Source of the DNA: an uncultured Cellulosilyticum sp.
GTDB taxonomy: Bacteria; Bacillota; Clostridia; Lachnospirales; Cellulosilyticaceae
NCBI GenBank assembly: GCA_934725855.1
Contig: CAKVCL010000020.1
Span: forward strand, 1 to 64,000
Length of the DNA: 64,000 nt
Reading direction: 5' to 3'
In this document: positions 26,159 to 34,257 of the stretch, in pieces
How positions within the stretch are numbered: the stretch's first letter is position 1
Layout of the letters: each line of letters begins with the position of its first letter
Notes under the pieces: generated by a model
The model's database searches: none
Told to the model about the DNA's origin: nothing
The model's input: the letters and a program-made list of their open reading frames with translations, nothing else
Made by a program: the position numbers and the translations under genes

Positions 26159-27421
26159 TTATTTAACGGTAATGCCATCAACAATCATACTAAATGCAGG
26201 AGCTGAACCATATTCAGATTCATGAAAATAACCATTACTTACAAATTCTTGACCAGCATCATTTTTAAAGCTTTCTACTGGTTTACCTTCTACTGTAAAT
26301 TTAGACGTATCAAATATATGTAAAGAACCATCCTTAATTGCAGCAATCACTTCATCCACTTTTTCTTGCGTACCAGCTGCACAAGCTTTGCCAAGTGGGG
26401 TAATGGCAACTGAATCCTCAGCATAACCTTGGCACCAGTCTGTTTCAATTGGTTTACCATTTAAGACACAATCTACGGCATATGTATAATAAACGCCCCA
26501 GTCATTTGTAGGAGAAGTTAATGCAACATTTGGTGCAACGGTTGTCATATCCACGTTATAACCAACGATTGGAACCCCTGCTGTTTCACAAACAGATGGT
26601 GCACCTGTTGTATCTGCATGTTGACTAATGAGTTTGCAGCCATCTGCAATGAGTGCGGTTGCGGTCTCCCCTTCAAGAGAAGGATCTGCCCAGCTATTGG
26701 TATAGCTTACTTCCATAGTTGCTTCATCTACTATGCTTTTAGCCCCTAAGTAGAAAGCTGTAAATCCTGAAATAACTTCAGCATATGGATAAGCTCCGAC
26801 ATAACCAAGCTTAGCTTCACCAGCTGTAATCGTTCCATTATCTATCATTTCTTTTAATTTCATACCAGCTACAACCCCTGATACGTAACGTGCTTCATAA
26901 ATGCTGTCAAAGTAATTATGCATATTACTAAGACCACTTGAAGCGGCTTTAAAACCCGTTGCATGACAACACTGAACCTCTGGATATTCCTGTGCCACAC
27001 GCATTAAGTAATCTTCATGTCCAAAGCTCGTCGCAAAAATAATATTACATCCTGAATCTGCAAGGTCTGCGGCGGCATCATAGCAAGACTCATCTTCTGC
27101 AATATTTGTCTTTTCAATCACTTGATCTTCTGAAAGTCCAAAGGCTGCCATCATTTCATCAATACCAGCCATATGAGCGGCTGTATACCCTTCATTTTCA
27201 TCCCCTACATAAATGACACCTACTTTTATTCCTGAAGCATCTACACTTGAACTTTTTTGTGCCGTTTCTGCTGCATTTGTTTCTTCTGTAGCGGCTGGCG
27301 CTTCTTCTGTTTGTGTAGCTTCAGTTGATGTATTCGTTGAAGTGGCACTACCTCCACATCCTGTCAATAATGATAGGGCTACTGTAAAAACCGTCATTAA
27401 ACTGATTATTTTTTTACTCAT
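26159..27421 (-). CDS. BMP-family purine/nucleoside-binding lipoprotein, copy 1
   Basis: A 420-residue substrate-binding lipoprotein with lipobox LLTGC (Cys21), an Ala/Glu/Thr-rich linker to about 65, and a BMP (PnrA/BmpA) domain starting KVGVIYVGDENEGYT. The family binds purine nucleosides or bases outside the cell. It is the first gene of the roughly 25-kb catabolic operon. The ATG at 27421 (MSKKIISL) follows GGGGAGGG; an in-frame extension upstream runs through a terminator hairpin and is not credible. Very similar to the protein at 36969-38234. Confidence 0.92.
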   Translation of the reverse strand: MSKKIISLMTVFTVALSLLTGCGGSATSTNTSTEATQTEEAPAATEETNAAETAQKSSSVDASGIKVGVIYVGDENEGYTAAHMAGIDEMMAAFGLSEDQVIEKTNIAEDESCYDAAADLADSGCNIIFATSFGHEDYLMRVAQEYPEVQCCHATGFKAASSGLSNMHNYFDSIYEARYVSGVVAGMKLKEMIDNGTITAGEAKLGYVGAYPYAEVISGFTAFYLGAKSIVDEATMEVSYTNSWADPSLEGETATALIADGCKLISQHADTTGAPSVCETAGVPIVGYNVDMTTVAPNVALTSPTNDWGVYYTYAVDCVLNGKPIETDWCQGYAEDSVAITPLGKACAAGTQEKVDEVIAAIKDGSLHIFDTSKFTVEGKPVESFKNDAGQEFVSNGYFHESEYGSAPAFSMIVDGITVK

Positions 27422-27447
27422 ATCGTTTCCCTCCCCTAAATTTTTAC

Positions 27448-27490
27448 AAAACAAAAAGGAGCTGCATGTATTTTTCATACATACAACTCC
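27448..27490 (-). terminator. Intrinsic terminator in the 5' leader of BMP operon 1 (putative attenuator)
   Basis: On the - strand, GGAGTTGTATGTAT pairs with ATACATGCAGCTCC (14 pairs, 2 G-U, 5-nt loop; 27458-27490), followed by TTTTTGTTTT. It lies about 24 nt after the predicted transcription start and before the start codon at 27421, so the operon depends on readthrough. The segment ACAAC (27498-27494) just upstream could pair with GTTGT of the 5' arm as a competing fold. Structure is seen; regulation is inferred. Confidence 0.8.
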
Positions 27491-27519
27491 TTTGTTGTCA
27501 GTTATTGATTGATGAACAC

Positions 27520-27548
27520 ATCATAAAAAATAAATCGGAATTTGTCAA
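27520..27548 (-). promoter_or_regulatory. Strong SigA-type promoter of BMP operon 1
   Basis: TTGACA (27548-27543), 17-nt spacer and TATGAT (27525-27520) on the - strand. Predicted start is near 27513. It drives the whole purine operon. The same TTGACAAAT and TATGAT at identical spacing occur before copy 2. Confidence 0.88.
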
Positions 27549-27607
27549 CACTTTTCTTGAATTTTATAGATTAATCAATTAAACCCCATTTTCTATTCTC
27601 TATTTGA

Positions 27608-27636
27608 TTGACTATTCAAACCAAACAGACTATGAT
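27608..27636 (+). promoter_or_regulatory. Promoter of guaD
   Basis: TTGACT (27608-27613), 17-nt spacer and TATGAT (27631-27636). It is divergent from the BMP operon promoter, with about 60 bp between the two -35 elements. Those 60 bp (27549-27607) are AT-rich, hold an ATTAAT/ATTAA-type near-palindrome, and could be a shared operator. Confidence 0.85.
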
Positions 27637-27649
27637 AAAGATATAGCAA

Positions 27650-27686
27650 AGAGGCTATTGGTTTTTAAACTAATGGTCTCTTTTTT
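27650..27686 (+). terminator. Intrinsic terminator just after the guaD transcription start (putative attenuator)
   Basis: AGAGGCTATTGGTT (27650-27663) pairs with AACTAATGGTCTCT (27668-27681), with several G-U pairs and a 4-nt loop, followed by five to six T. It begins only about 8 nt after the predicted start and some 75 nt before the guaD start codon. It mirrors the leaders of both BMP operons. Alternatively it is a 5' mRNA-stabilising stem. Confidence 0.7.
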
Positions 27687-27755
27687 CTATCTTCTATAGA
27701 TATATAGATATCAAATTAAATTTCTAAGAACTATATTATTAAAGGGAGTGATTTT

Positions 27756-29045
27756 GTGATGCCAAATCATAACACAATATTTATTCTTAAAGGTCATGTT
27801 ATTTATGCGAAGCAAGATCAATCTGTATGCTACTTTGAAAACGCATATGTGGTTTGTAAAGCTAACAAGGTGGAAGGGGTTTATAAAGATTTACCTGAAA
27901 GCTTTCGTGATTATCCTATAATAGATTATAAAGATCAATTAATCATTCCAGGTATGAGTGACCTTCATGTTCATGCCCCTCAATATCCTTTTAGAGGGTT
28001 AGGTATGGATTTAGAGCTTCTTGAATGGCTAAATACCAATACTTTTCCTGAAGAAGCCAAATATCAAAATTTAAGCTATGCTCATGAAGCTTATTCTATC
28101 TTTACAAATGATCTGCTTCACAGTACCACTACAAGAGCTTGCATTTTTGCAACCATTCACCCAGAGGCGACACTTGAGCTGATGCAGCAATTAGAAAATA
28201 GTGGTCTTCATACTTATGTCGGTAAAGTTAACATGGATCGAAACGGCAGTCCTGATTTACAAGAAGCAAGTGCTAGTGCTTCTTATGAAGCTACAAGGAA
28301 TTGGATTATTGAAGCTAATAAACGCTTCGCCCATACCAAACCTATGCTAACGCCTCGATTTATCCCTACCTGTAGTGATGAACTGATGAGAAAACTTAAA
28401 GCCCTTCAAACTGAATTTAGCCTTCCTCTTCAATCCCATTTATCTGAAAATCTTGATGAAATTAATTGGGTTAAAGAGCTTGTTCCAACCTCTAAGTTCT
28501 ATGGGGATGCTTATCACCAATTCGGCTTATTTGGTGGCAGCGTCCCTACCATTATGGCACACTGCATTTACAGTCCACAAGAAGAAATCAAGCTGATGAA
28601 AGAAAACAATGTCTATATCGCTCACTGCCCAGAATCTAACACCAACATCGTGGCTGGTATTGCGCCTATCCGCCAATACTTAGATGAAAACTTACATATC
28701 GGATTAGGTTCTGATGTAGCTGGAGGAACCTGCCTTTCTCTTCTAAAAGCTATGGCAATGGCGATTCAAGTTTCCAAACTCTATTACCGCGTCATTGACC
28801 AGACCAAAAAGCCACTGACTACTGAAGAAGCCTTTTATCTTGCTACACTTGGCGGAGGTTCTTTCTTTGGAAAAGTCGGTTCATTCTTACCTGATTATGC
28901 CTTTGATGCGGTTGTCCTTGATGATTCAGCCCTTAAAACACCTAGAACCCTTTCATTAAAAGAACGTTTAGAAAGAATGATTTATTATCCTGATAAATTG
29001 CAAATAGTTGCTAAATATGTAGACGGTACAGCTTTAAATCTCTAA
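27756..29045 (+). CDS. guaD: Guanine deaminase
   Basis: A 428-429-residue cytosolic zinc amidohydrolase that converts guanine to xanthine, feeding the xanthine dehydrogenases encoded divergently. Motifs: PGMSDLHVHAPQYPFRG (zinc HxH, about 70), LTPRFIPTCSDELM, SHLSEN, IMAHCIY and GSDVAGGT, all characteristic of GuaD. The start is either GTG 27756 or ATG 27759; AAAGGGAG at 27741-27748 fits both. It shares the attenuator-type leader layout of the purine transporter operons, which argues for common regulation. Confidence 0.93.
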   Translation: MMPNHNTIFILKGHVIYAKQDQSVCYFENAYVVCKANKVEGVYKDLPESFRDYPIIDYKDQLIIPGMSDLHVHAPQYPFRGLGMDLELLEWLNTNTFPEEAKYQNLSYAHEAYSIFTNDLLHSTTTRACIFATIHPEATLELMQQLENSGLHTYVGKVNMDRNGSPDLQEASASASYEATRNWIIEANKRFAHTKPMLTPRFIPTCSDELMRKLKALQTEFSLPLQSHLSENLDEINWVKELVPTSKFYGDAYHQFGLFGGSVPTIMAHCIYSPQEEIKLMKENNVYIAHCPESNTNIVAGIAPIRQYLDENLHIGLGSDVAGGTCLSLLKAMAMAIQVSKLYYRVIDQTKKPLTTEEAFYLATLGGGSFFGKVGSFLPDYAFDAVVLDDSALKTPRTLSLKERLERMIYYPDKLQIVAKYVDGTALNL

Positions 29046-29066
29046 TAATAATATTATTATTATTAT
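29043..29066. repeat. TAA/TTA triplet palindrome at the guaD stop
   Basis: A run of TAATAATAATA followed by TTATTATTATTA directly at the guaD stop codon, forming an AT-only palindrome next to the larger inverted repeat. Likely slippage-prone; no function evident. Confidence 0.6.
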
Positions 29067-29070
29067 TACC

Positions 29071-29190
29071 AAAAAAGGGCTGTTGCATTAAGCATTCCAG
29101 CTTGTAACTATACAATTATTAAGACAAATAAATTTGATTTTGTCTAATAAACTGTATATTTATAAGGAATATGCTTATAGTGCAACAGCC
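29071..29190. repeat. Palindromic MITE-like element / bidirectional terminator
   Basis: About 120 bp between convergent guaD and the GH31 gene. The ends are inverted repeats: GGGCTGTTGCATTAAGCATTCC (29073-29094) reads against GGGGCTGTTGCAC...GCATATTCC on the other strand (29188-29162). The interior continues the palindrome (TATACA/TGTATA, AGACAAA/TTTGTCT). On the - strand the left end reads CAGCCC then TTTTTT, a usable terminator for the GH31 gene. There is no coding capacity. The terminal GGGCTGTTGCA resembles transposon ends, suggesting a MITE (inference). Confidence 0.7.
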
Positions 29191-29232
29191 CCTTCTTATT
29201 TGCTTAATTCTGCCATTTGCTTATTAGTCATT

Positions 29233-31224
29233 TTATTTTCGTATAAATACTGGAATCTCATCAAGAGGTGCCTCACAAGTCACTGTTCTTAGTCCTTCAT
29301 AGATTTGATGATCATTCACATTTTCCCATGTTCCACTAGGTAAGTAAACTTCTCTACTTCTTACTCCTGCTTGTAAAATAGGTGCCACAAGATAGCGATC
29401 TCCGAACATATATTGGTCTTCTATCTCCCAACACATTTTATCTTCTGGAAACTCATAAAACATGGTTCTCATTAGTGGTGCTCCCGTTTCATGTGCTTCT
29501 TTCATAAGCTGCTCTAGATATGGTTTTAATGAAAATCTTACTTTAAGATGTTTCTCCATGATTTTCATATTCTCTTCTCCATAACTCCAAATTTCATTAG
29601 GCTGTCCAGTATAGAGATAACCTCCACCATAATCCTTATCTGATAAAGGTGGAATATTGTGTGGTCCTCTATCTCCATGCATACGTAATACAGGTGTAAA
29701 GACCGCAAATTCAAACCATCTAATCAGTAGTTCTTTAAATTCAGGATCTTCTACGTCATCTGTCATAAAGCCCCCAATATCTGTTGTCCACCATGGAATG
29801 CCTGCAAGCCCCATATTTAAGCCTGCTGCAAACTGATCTCTTAGTGATTCAAATGTGCTTGGTACATCCCCAGACCATATCAGTGTGGCATATTTTTGAC
29901 TGCCAGCCCATCCACTTCGTACTAAATGAAGCATTTCTTTTTCTCTTCCAAGTGAAGTAATCCCATCACTAAAGGCTTTAGCATAAAGCTGAGGATAAAT
30001 ATTACTTACTTCGAGAGCAGGTCCTATACTATAGCGATAATTATCAAAGTCATAAACTGCTAAGTCAGGTTCTGCATTATCTAACCAAAACATATCAATT
30101 CCATAATCATAATAATTCTTTTTGCATTTTTCCCATATGTACGCTCTTGCTTCTGGATTTGTCACATCAATTTCAACACAATCCCCTTGAAAATCATAAG
30201 TTTCAATGGTTCCTCTTTCCGTGCGAATTAAAAGACCTCTTTCATACATTTCCTCAAAGTTTTCACTTTTACGATCTACAGATGGCCAAACAGATACTAC
30301 AACTTTTGTACCCATTTCATGAAGCTCATCTACCATTGCTTTTGGGTCTGGCCAATACTCAGGATCAAAACGCCAATCCCCTTGTCTGATCCAATGGAAA
30401 AAGTCAATAACGATAACATCTAGTGGAATACCTAACTCCTTGTACTTACGTGCTACTGTTAATACTTCTTCTTGCGTTCTATATCTCAATTTACATTGCC
30501 ATAAACCGAGCAAATTAGAAGGCATAATCGGTGCCCTTCCCGTCACCGCTGTATAATTTTCAACAATCTGACGTGGACCATCTCCAACAGTCACCCAGTA
30601 ATCAATTTGTTTAGAAGCTTCTGCTTTCCACTCTGTGTAATTCTTGCCAAAAGAAACATGCCCTACTGCTGGATTATTCCATAAAAAGCCATAACCTAAA
30701 CTAGAAACAGCAAACGGAATAGAGACTTGTGAATTTCTTTGAGCTAATTCAAGAACGCATCCTTTTAAATCCATATAAGGCTGTTGATATTGTCCCATTC
30801 CAAATATTTTCTCACCATCGTTACTTTCAAAGCACATAGAAATAGCATAATCGCCACCAATAATTGGCTTATAATTACGTGCAATAAGTTTAAGACAGCG
30901 ACTTTCTTTACTAATTGTTCCATTATAATTTCGATAATACTCACGTAAAAATAGCTTATCATCTCTATAAAAAGAAAGAATTCCAACTTCATTAACCAAA
31001 ACCTTTATTCGTCCATTAGTAATACTTGCCTCATTGCCATTAATAACAATTTCTACTTTACTCTCTGCATAAGAAATTGCTTCACTTAATGCCCAATTTT
31101 CATTAGTAAAATCCATATACTGTGTCGCACGTACTCTAAGCGCATCTTTTCCCCATGCTTCAATAAGTATTTTTTCTGTACGATGCTTAATAATAAGTGC
31201 GCCCTTTTCTTCAATAAAAATCAT
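29233..31224 (-). CDS. Glycoside hydrolase family 31 (alpha-xylosidase/alpha-glucosidase-like)
   Basis: A 663-residue GH31 enzyme with an N-terminal beta-sandwich (to about 225), a TIM barrel and C-terminal beta domains. The nucleophile is Asp382 in FWLDNAEPD and the acid/base is Asp453 in WSGDVPSTFESL; PWWTTDIGGF follows. There is no signal peptide, so it acts on imported oligosaccharides. The WLDNAEPD form is seen in GH31 members active on alpha-xylosides or alpha-glucosides; the exact substrate cannot be read from sequence. It is divergent from an AraC regulator (31385), its probable controller. No sugar transporter adjoins it. Confidence 0.88.
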   Translation of the reverse strand: MIFIEEKGALIIKHRTEKILIEAWGKDALRVRATQYMDFTNENWALSEAISYAESKVEIVINGNEASITNGRIKVLVNEVGILSFYRDDKLFLREYYRNYNGTISKESRCLKLIARNYKPIIGGDYAISMCFESNDGEKIFGMGQYQQPYMDLKGCVLELAQRNSQVSIPFAVSSLGYGFLWNNPAVGHVSFGKNYTEWKAEASKQIDYWVTVGDGPRQIVENYTAVTGRAPIMPSNLLGLWQCKLRYRTQEEVLTVARKYKELGIPLDVIVIDFFHWIRQGDWRFDPEYWPDPKAMVDELHEMGTKVVVSVWPSVDRKSENFEEMYERGLLIRTERGTIETYDFQGDCVEIDVTNPEARAYIWEKCKKNYYDYGIDMFWLDNAEPDLAVYDFDNYRYSIGPALEVSNIYPQLYAKAFSDGITSLGREKEMLHLVRSGWAGSQKYATLIWSGDVPSTFESLRDQFAAGLNMGLAGIPWWTTDIGGFMTDDVEDPEFKELLIRWFEFAVFTPVLRMHGDRGPHNIPPLSDKDYGGGYLYTGQPNEIWSYGEENMKIMEKHLKVRFSLKPYLEQLMKEAHETGAPLMRTMFYEFPEDKMCWEIEDQYMFGDRYLVAPILQAGVRSREVYLPSGTWENVNDHQIYEGLRTVTCEAPLDEIPVFIRK

Positions 31225-31280
31225 TTTATTTTCCCCCTTTTTCTATTTAAACACTTAGGATTTCTTTGAGCATCCCTGTA

Positions 31281-31309
31281 TTGCTTTTGCTATTTACTAA
31301 CATTATAAT
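31281..31309 (+). promoter_or_regulatory. Promoter of the AraC-family gene
   Basis: TTGCTT (31281-31286), 17-nt spacer and TATAAT (31304-31309), within the 160-bp divergent intergenic region. The -10 is part of the palindrome CATTATAATG, so it could also be read on the other strand toward the GH31 gene. Confidence 0.6.
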
Positions 31310-31384
31310 GATGACAGATGCCTAATTCTATAACATATCTGCTCGTAACTAACACAATCTTGATTTAATTAGGAGGATAAATTT

Positions 31385-32275
31385 ATGGAAAAACTCCCTG
31401 AATTATTAAAAGAAAAGATGCCTCATGGAAATGCCATGTTTCCACTTATGGTTCATGAGTTTTGTACAGATGTCAATATCACAGAAAGATTTGCCTGCCA
31501 CTGGCATAAGGAATTTGAAATATTAGTGATTACTAAAGGTGAAGGTCAGTTTCATATTGACGACCAAACTCTGTCTATTGAAGAAGGCGGCATCCTTATT
31601 ATTCCCTCCGATTGCCTTCACTCTATGATTGCTAAAAAGGATACCCCTTTAGATTTTTTTGCTATTGTTTTTCATCCTGACCTTATTCGTAGTCATATAA
31701 GTGATGCCATACAACAGAAATATATTGATATTTTACATACTAACTCTCTCTTATTCCCCCAATACATCCTTCCTAAAGAAACTTGGGAAAAGCAATTATA
31801 CAGTAAACTTTGTTATATTAAAACTTTATTTGCTACTTGTGAAATGGGATATGAACTTTTAATCAAAGCCAGTTTATATGAAATTTGGTATCTTCTTTAT
31901 ATTCATGCCAACCAAAATCTTAAAAATAGCAAACCTCTTACAGACTATAAAATTACTCAAACAAAGTCCATTATTCTTTGGATTGAAGCTCATTATACAC
32001 AGCAGATTACTTTATCGAAACTTACTGAAATCTTTCATATCAGCGAAGGTCAGCTCTGTAGACTATTCAAATCTATGACTAAAATGTCTATTATGGAATA
32101 TATCAACTATTACCGAATTAGTTCTAGTATTTCTGCTCTGTGCTCTACCGATAAACAAATAAGTGAAATTGCCCTAGATTCCGGTTTCCATAATATTAGT
32201 TATTATAATAAAGTCTTTAAATATTACATGCATACTACCCCAAACGCCTATCGAAAAGCGCATCAAATAAAATAA
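31385..32275 (+). CDS. AraC-family transcriptional regulator with cupin sensor
   Basis: A 296-residue protein. The N-terminal cupin domain (about 25-100) carries FACHWHKEFEILVITKGEG and GGILIIPSDCLHS. The C-terminal double helix-turn-helix (about 195-293) has LTEIFHISEGQLCRLFKS and IALDSGFHNISYYNKVFK. This is the usual layout of sugar-responsive activators. ATG at 31385 follows AGGAGG. It is divergent from the GH31 gene, which it probably activates. Confidence 0.88.
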   Translation: MEKLPELLKEKMPHGNAMFPLMVHEFCTDVNITERFACHWHKEFEILVITKGEGQFHIDDQTLSIEEGGILIIPSDCLHSMIAKKDTPLDFFAIVFHPDLIRSHISDAIQQKYIDILHTNSLLFPQYILPKETWEKQLYSKLCYIKTLFATCEMGYELLIKASLYEIWYLLYIHANQNLKNSKPLTDYKITQTKSIILWIEAHYTQQITLSKLTEIFHISEGQLCRLFKSMTKMSIMEYINYYRISSSISALCSTDKQISEIALDSGFHNISYYNKVFKYYMHTTPNAYRKAHQIK

Positions 32276-32309
32276 GCAGTTAAAAAGCTTTTTACACTTT
32301 TTAACTGCT
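32275..32309. terminator. Bidirectional terminator between the AraC and Rpn genes
   Basis: AGCAGTTAAAAAG and CTTTTTAACTGCT form a perfect 13-bp stem with a 9-nt loop between convergent genes, overlapping the AraC stop. The T-rich arms suit both directions. Confidence 0.75.
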
Positions 32310-32320
32310 ATTCTAATGAT

Positions 32321-33154
32321 TTATTTTCTTAATGCTTTCACTGTTTCAATAGGTAGATTAAGTTTTAAAGCGATTGTTTCATCCTCTAAAATCCCAAGTA
32401 ATGCCCTTGCTGCCTGTTCTATTCCTTGTTCTATCCCTTGTTCTATTCCATCACGTTTTGCTTGATTTAACGCACTGATTTTATCTCTTAGTGTTTTAGC
32501 ACGCATCTCATAAATTGAACGTTGCTCTTCATCATTACTCATCTTAATGAGTTCATCTTTTGCTTCTCTAATCTCCTCTAACTTCATCTCTAGGCTTCGC
32601 ACTTCTTGGCTTTCTGGATCTTTTAGAAACTCAGACCATGCCCAAAGCATATCCTTTTCATCTGTTTCTTTTGGAAGTTTAGGAATTTCAATAAAATGTA
32701 CTTCCATTACATCAGTTAATTGCTCATGTGTAGTAAGCTCTTTCATGCGATAAACCGTATGATAATTCTCTGCTTTAAGATATTTAAAATTTAATATATT
32801 AATACAAATTGTTTTTTTAAGATCTGAATAATCATCACCTTCAGAAGGCTGCTCTTCATACATTTTACTCAAATAATATAAGCTTCTTTTAATCATATTA
32901 TATTCATTCTTTAACTGAATCTCTATATTGATAATTTCTTTATTACTAGTAAAGGCTTTAATATCTAATCTTGAATACTTATCTTCAATAAAATGCTTAG
33001 ATATCTCTGTACCTTTTATTTCTACTGAAACAATTGGTTCTTTTGGTTTTAAAATGGCATTCAAAAATGAGATTAATACACGTGGATGTTTCTCAGAACC
33101 AAATATATTTTTAAAAACAAAATCCACTTTAGGGTCTAATAATCCTTTTCCCAT
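32321..33154 (-). CDS. Rpn-family recombination-promoting nuclease (PD-(D/E)XK transposase-like)
   Basis: A 277-residue protein of the Rpn/PDDEXK-transposase family. It opens GLLDPKVDFVFKNIFG, and the nuclease core is Asp64 (SRLDIKAF), Glu78 and Gln80 (NIEIQLK). The family includes E. coli RpnA, a DNase that promotes recombination, and is often annotated as a transposase. The C-terminus has four GIEQ units and a short helical tail (ALKLNLPIETVKALRK) typical of the family. ATG at 33154 follows AGGAGG. It lies between the two transporter copies and is typically a mobile, multi-copy gene. No inverted repeats bound it clearly. Confidence 0.82.
   Translation of the reverse strand: MGKGLLDPKVDFVFKNIFGSEKHPRVLISFLNAILKPKEPIVSVEIKGTEISKHFIEDKYSRLDIKAFTSNKEIINIEIQLKNEYNMIKRSLYYLSKMYEEQPSEGDDYSDLKKTICINILNFKYLKAENYHTVYRMKELTTHEQLTDVMEVHFIEIPKLPKETDEKDMLWAWSEFLKDPESQEVRSLEMKLEEIREAKDELIKMSNDEEQRSIYEMRAKTLRDKISALNQAKRDGIEQGIEQGIEQAARALLGILEDETIALKLNLPIETVKALRK
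32415..32450. repeat. 12-bp tandem repeat inside the Rpn gene
   Basis: Three units of TGTTCTATTCCT (with one- or two-base changes) in tandem, encoding GIEQ repeats on the - strand. Unit length is a multiple of three, so copy-number change would alter length without shifting frame. Confidence 0.85.
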
Positions 33155-33227
33155 ATCTGCCTCCTATACTTTACTCACGTTATCTAGTTGCAAAGTCTCC
33201 CTAAGATATTTTATAACTCATTTATAC

Positions 33228-33256
33228 ATTATACCCTATATTAACCAGTTTGAAAA
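33228..33256 (-). promoter_or_regulatory. Candidate promoter of the Rpn gene
   Basis: TTTTCA (33256-33251), 17-nt spacer and TATAAT (33233-33228) on the - strand, about 75 bp before the start codon. No terminator separates it from the upstream transporter operon, so readthrough is also possible. Confidence 0.55.
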
Positions 33257-33275
33257 CTAGTCAAACGCCACCTAG

Positions 33276-34256
33276 CTAACGTTCTTCTCTGAAATAAGCA
33301 AGTCCTAAACTCTTAGGCGGTTGATTTTCCATTTTATTTCGCTTACTTGAAATGACTAATACAATCATGGTGACAACATAAGGCAGCATCTTAAAGATTT
33401 CTTGCATATATCTTTCAAGTCCCGGTATGTACATGTATAAGATATATAATGCACCAAAAATTAAGGCCCCCCACATGGCTCTTATAGGTTTCCAAATCGC
33501 CAAAATAACAAGTGCAATAGAAAGCCATCCTTTATCGCCAAAGCCATCATTCACCCAAGTTCCTCCTAGGTATTCCATGACAAAGTGTAATCCTCCAAGA
33601 CCTGCTATGGCAGCACCTAGTATTGTCGCAACATATTTGTATTTAGAAACATTAATGCCTGCTGCATCCGCTGTTGCTGGATTTTCACCTACTGCTCTTA
33701 GACTTAATCCTCTTCTCGTTCTTTCTAAAAAATAGCTTAAATATAAAGCCACAATAATAGCAATATAGGTTAAGCAGCCATAGGAAAAGAAAATCTCTCC
33801 AATCACAGGAATTTTACATAGTCCTGGAATAGGGGCGCGATAAGCTGCCGCTGTAGTGGCTACGGAAATTTGGCCGACTCCTCCTGCCAGTTTTGAAATA
33901 GAGCCTCCAAAGAAATTTCCAAATCCCACACCAAATGTAGTTAAGGCAAGACCTACTACATTCTGATTTGCACGTAATGTAATCGTTAGAAAGCTATAGA
34001 TGGCTCCCCCTATGCTCGCTGCAATAAGGGCACACAACAAAGAAATCAAAAGTCCTATAACCCCATTAGGTGAAGACGTACTTCTTTCATAGAAGAAGGC
34101 ACCCATAAGACCAGATACCCCGCCCATATACATAATACCTGGAATTCCTAAGTTTAAATTTCCTGATCTTTCTGTTATAATTTCACCTGTTGCCCCAAAT
34201 AACATGGGAACGGCTTGCCCAATGGTTTTTTGAATAAAAACTAAAAAAACAGACAT
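33276..34256 (-). CDS. BMP-family ABC transporter permease (NupQ-like), copy 2
   Basis: A 326-residue permease, the same length as copy 1 (22437-23417), with GEIITERSGNLNLGIPGIM and an identical C-terminal GLAYFREER. It starts at ATG 34256, one base after the preceding stop (TAA-G-ATG), with AAAGGAGG upstream. Copy 1 uses GTG at the same place. It is the last gene of the second transporter operon. Confidence 0.88.
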   Translation of the reverse strand: MSVFLVFIQKTIGQAVPMLFGATGEIITERSGNLNLGIPGIMYMGGVSGLMGAFFYERSTSSPNGVIGLLISLLCALIAASIGGAIYSFLTITLRANQNVVGLALTTFGVGFGNFFGGSISKLAGGVGQISVATTAAAYRAPIPGLCKIPVIGEIFFSYGCLTYIAIIVALYLSYFLERTRRGLSLRAVGENPATADAAGINVSKYKYVATILGAAIAGLGGLHFVMEYLGGTWVNDGFGDKGWLSIALVILAIWKPIRAMWGALIFGALYILYMYIPGLERYMQEIFKMLPYVVTMIVLVISSKRNKMENQPPKSLGLAYFREER

Positions 34257-34257
34257 C

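Noticed and set aside
27422..27478. N-terminal extension of BMP lipoprotein 1 from an upstream ATG
   Set aside because: It reads through the terminator stem and displaces the lipoprotein signal; the ATG at 27421 has a strong ribosome site and matches copy 2.
27421..27560. Purine (guanine/adenine) riboswitch in the BMP or guaD leaders
   Set aside because: No three-helix junction with the conserved loop and core sequences can be drawn, and the leaders are too short. Only the terminator hairpins are supported.
29071..29190. Complete insertion sequence between guaD and GH31
   Set aside because: The element is only about 120 bp and has no transposase; at most a MITE.
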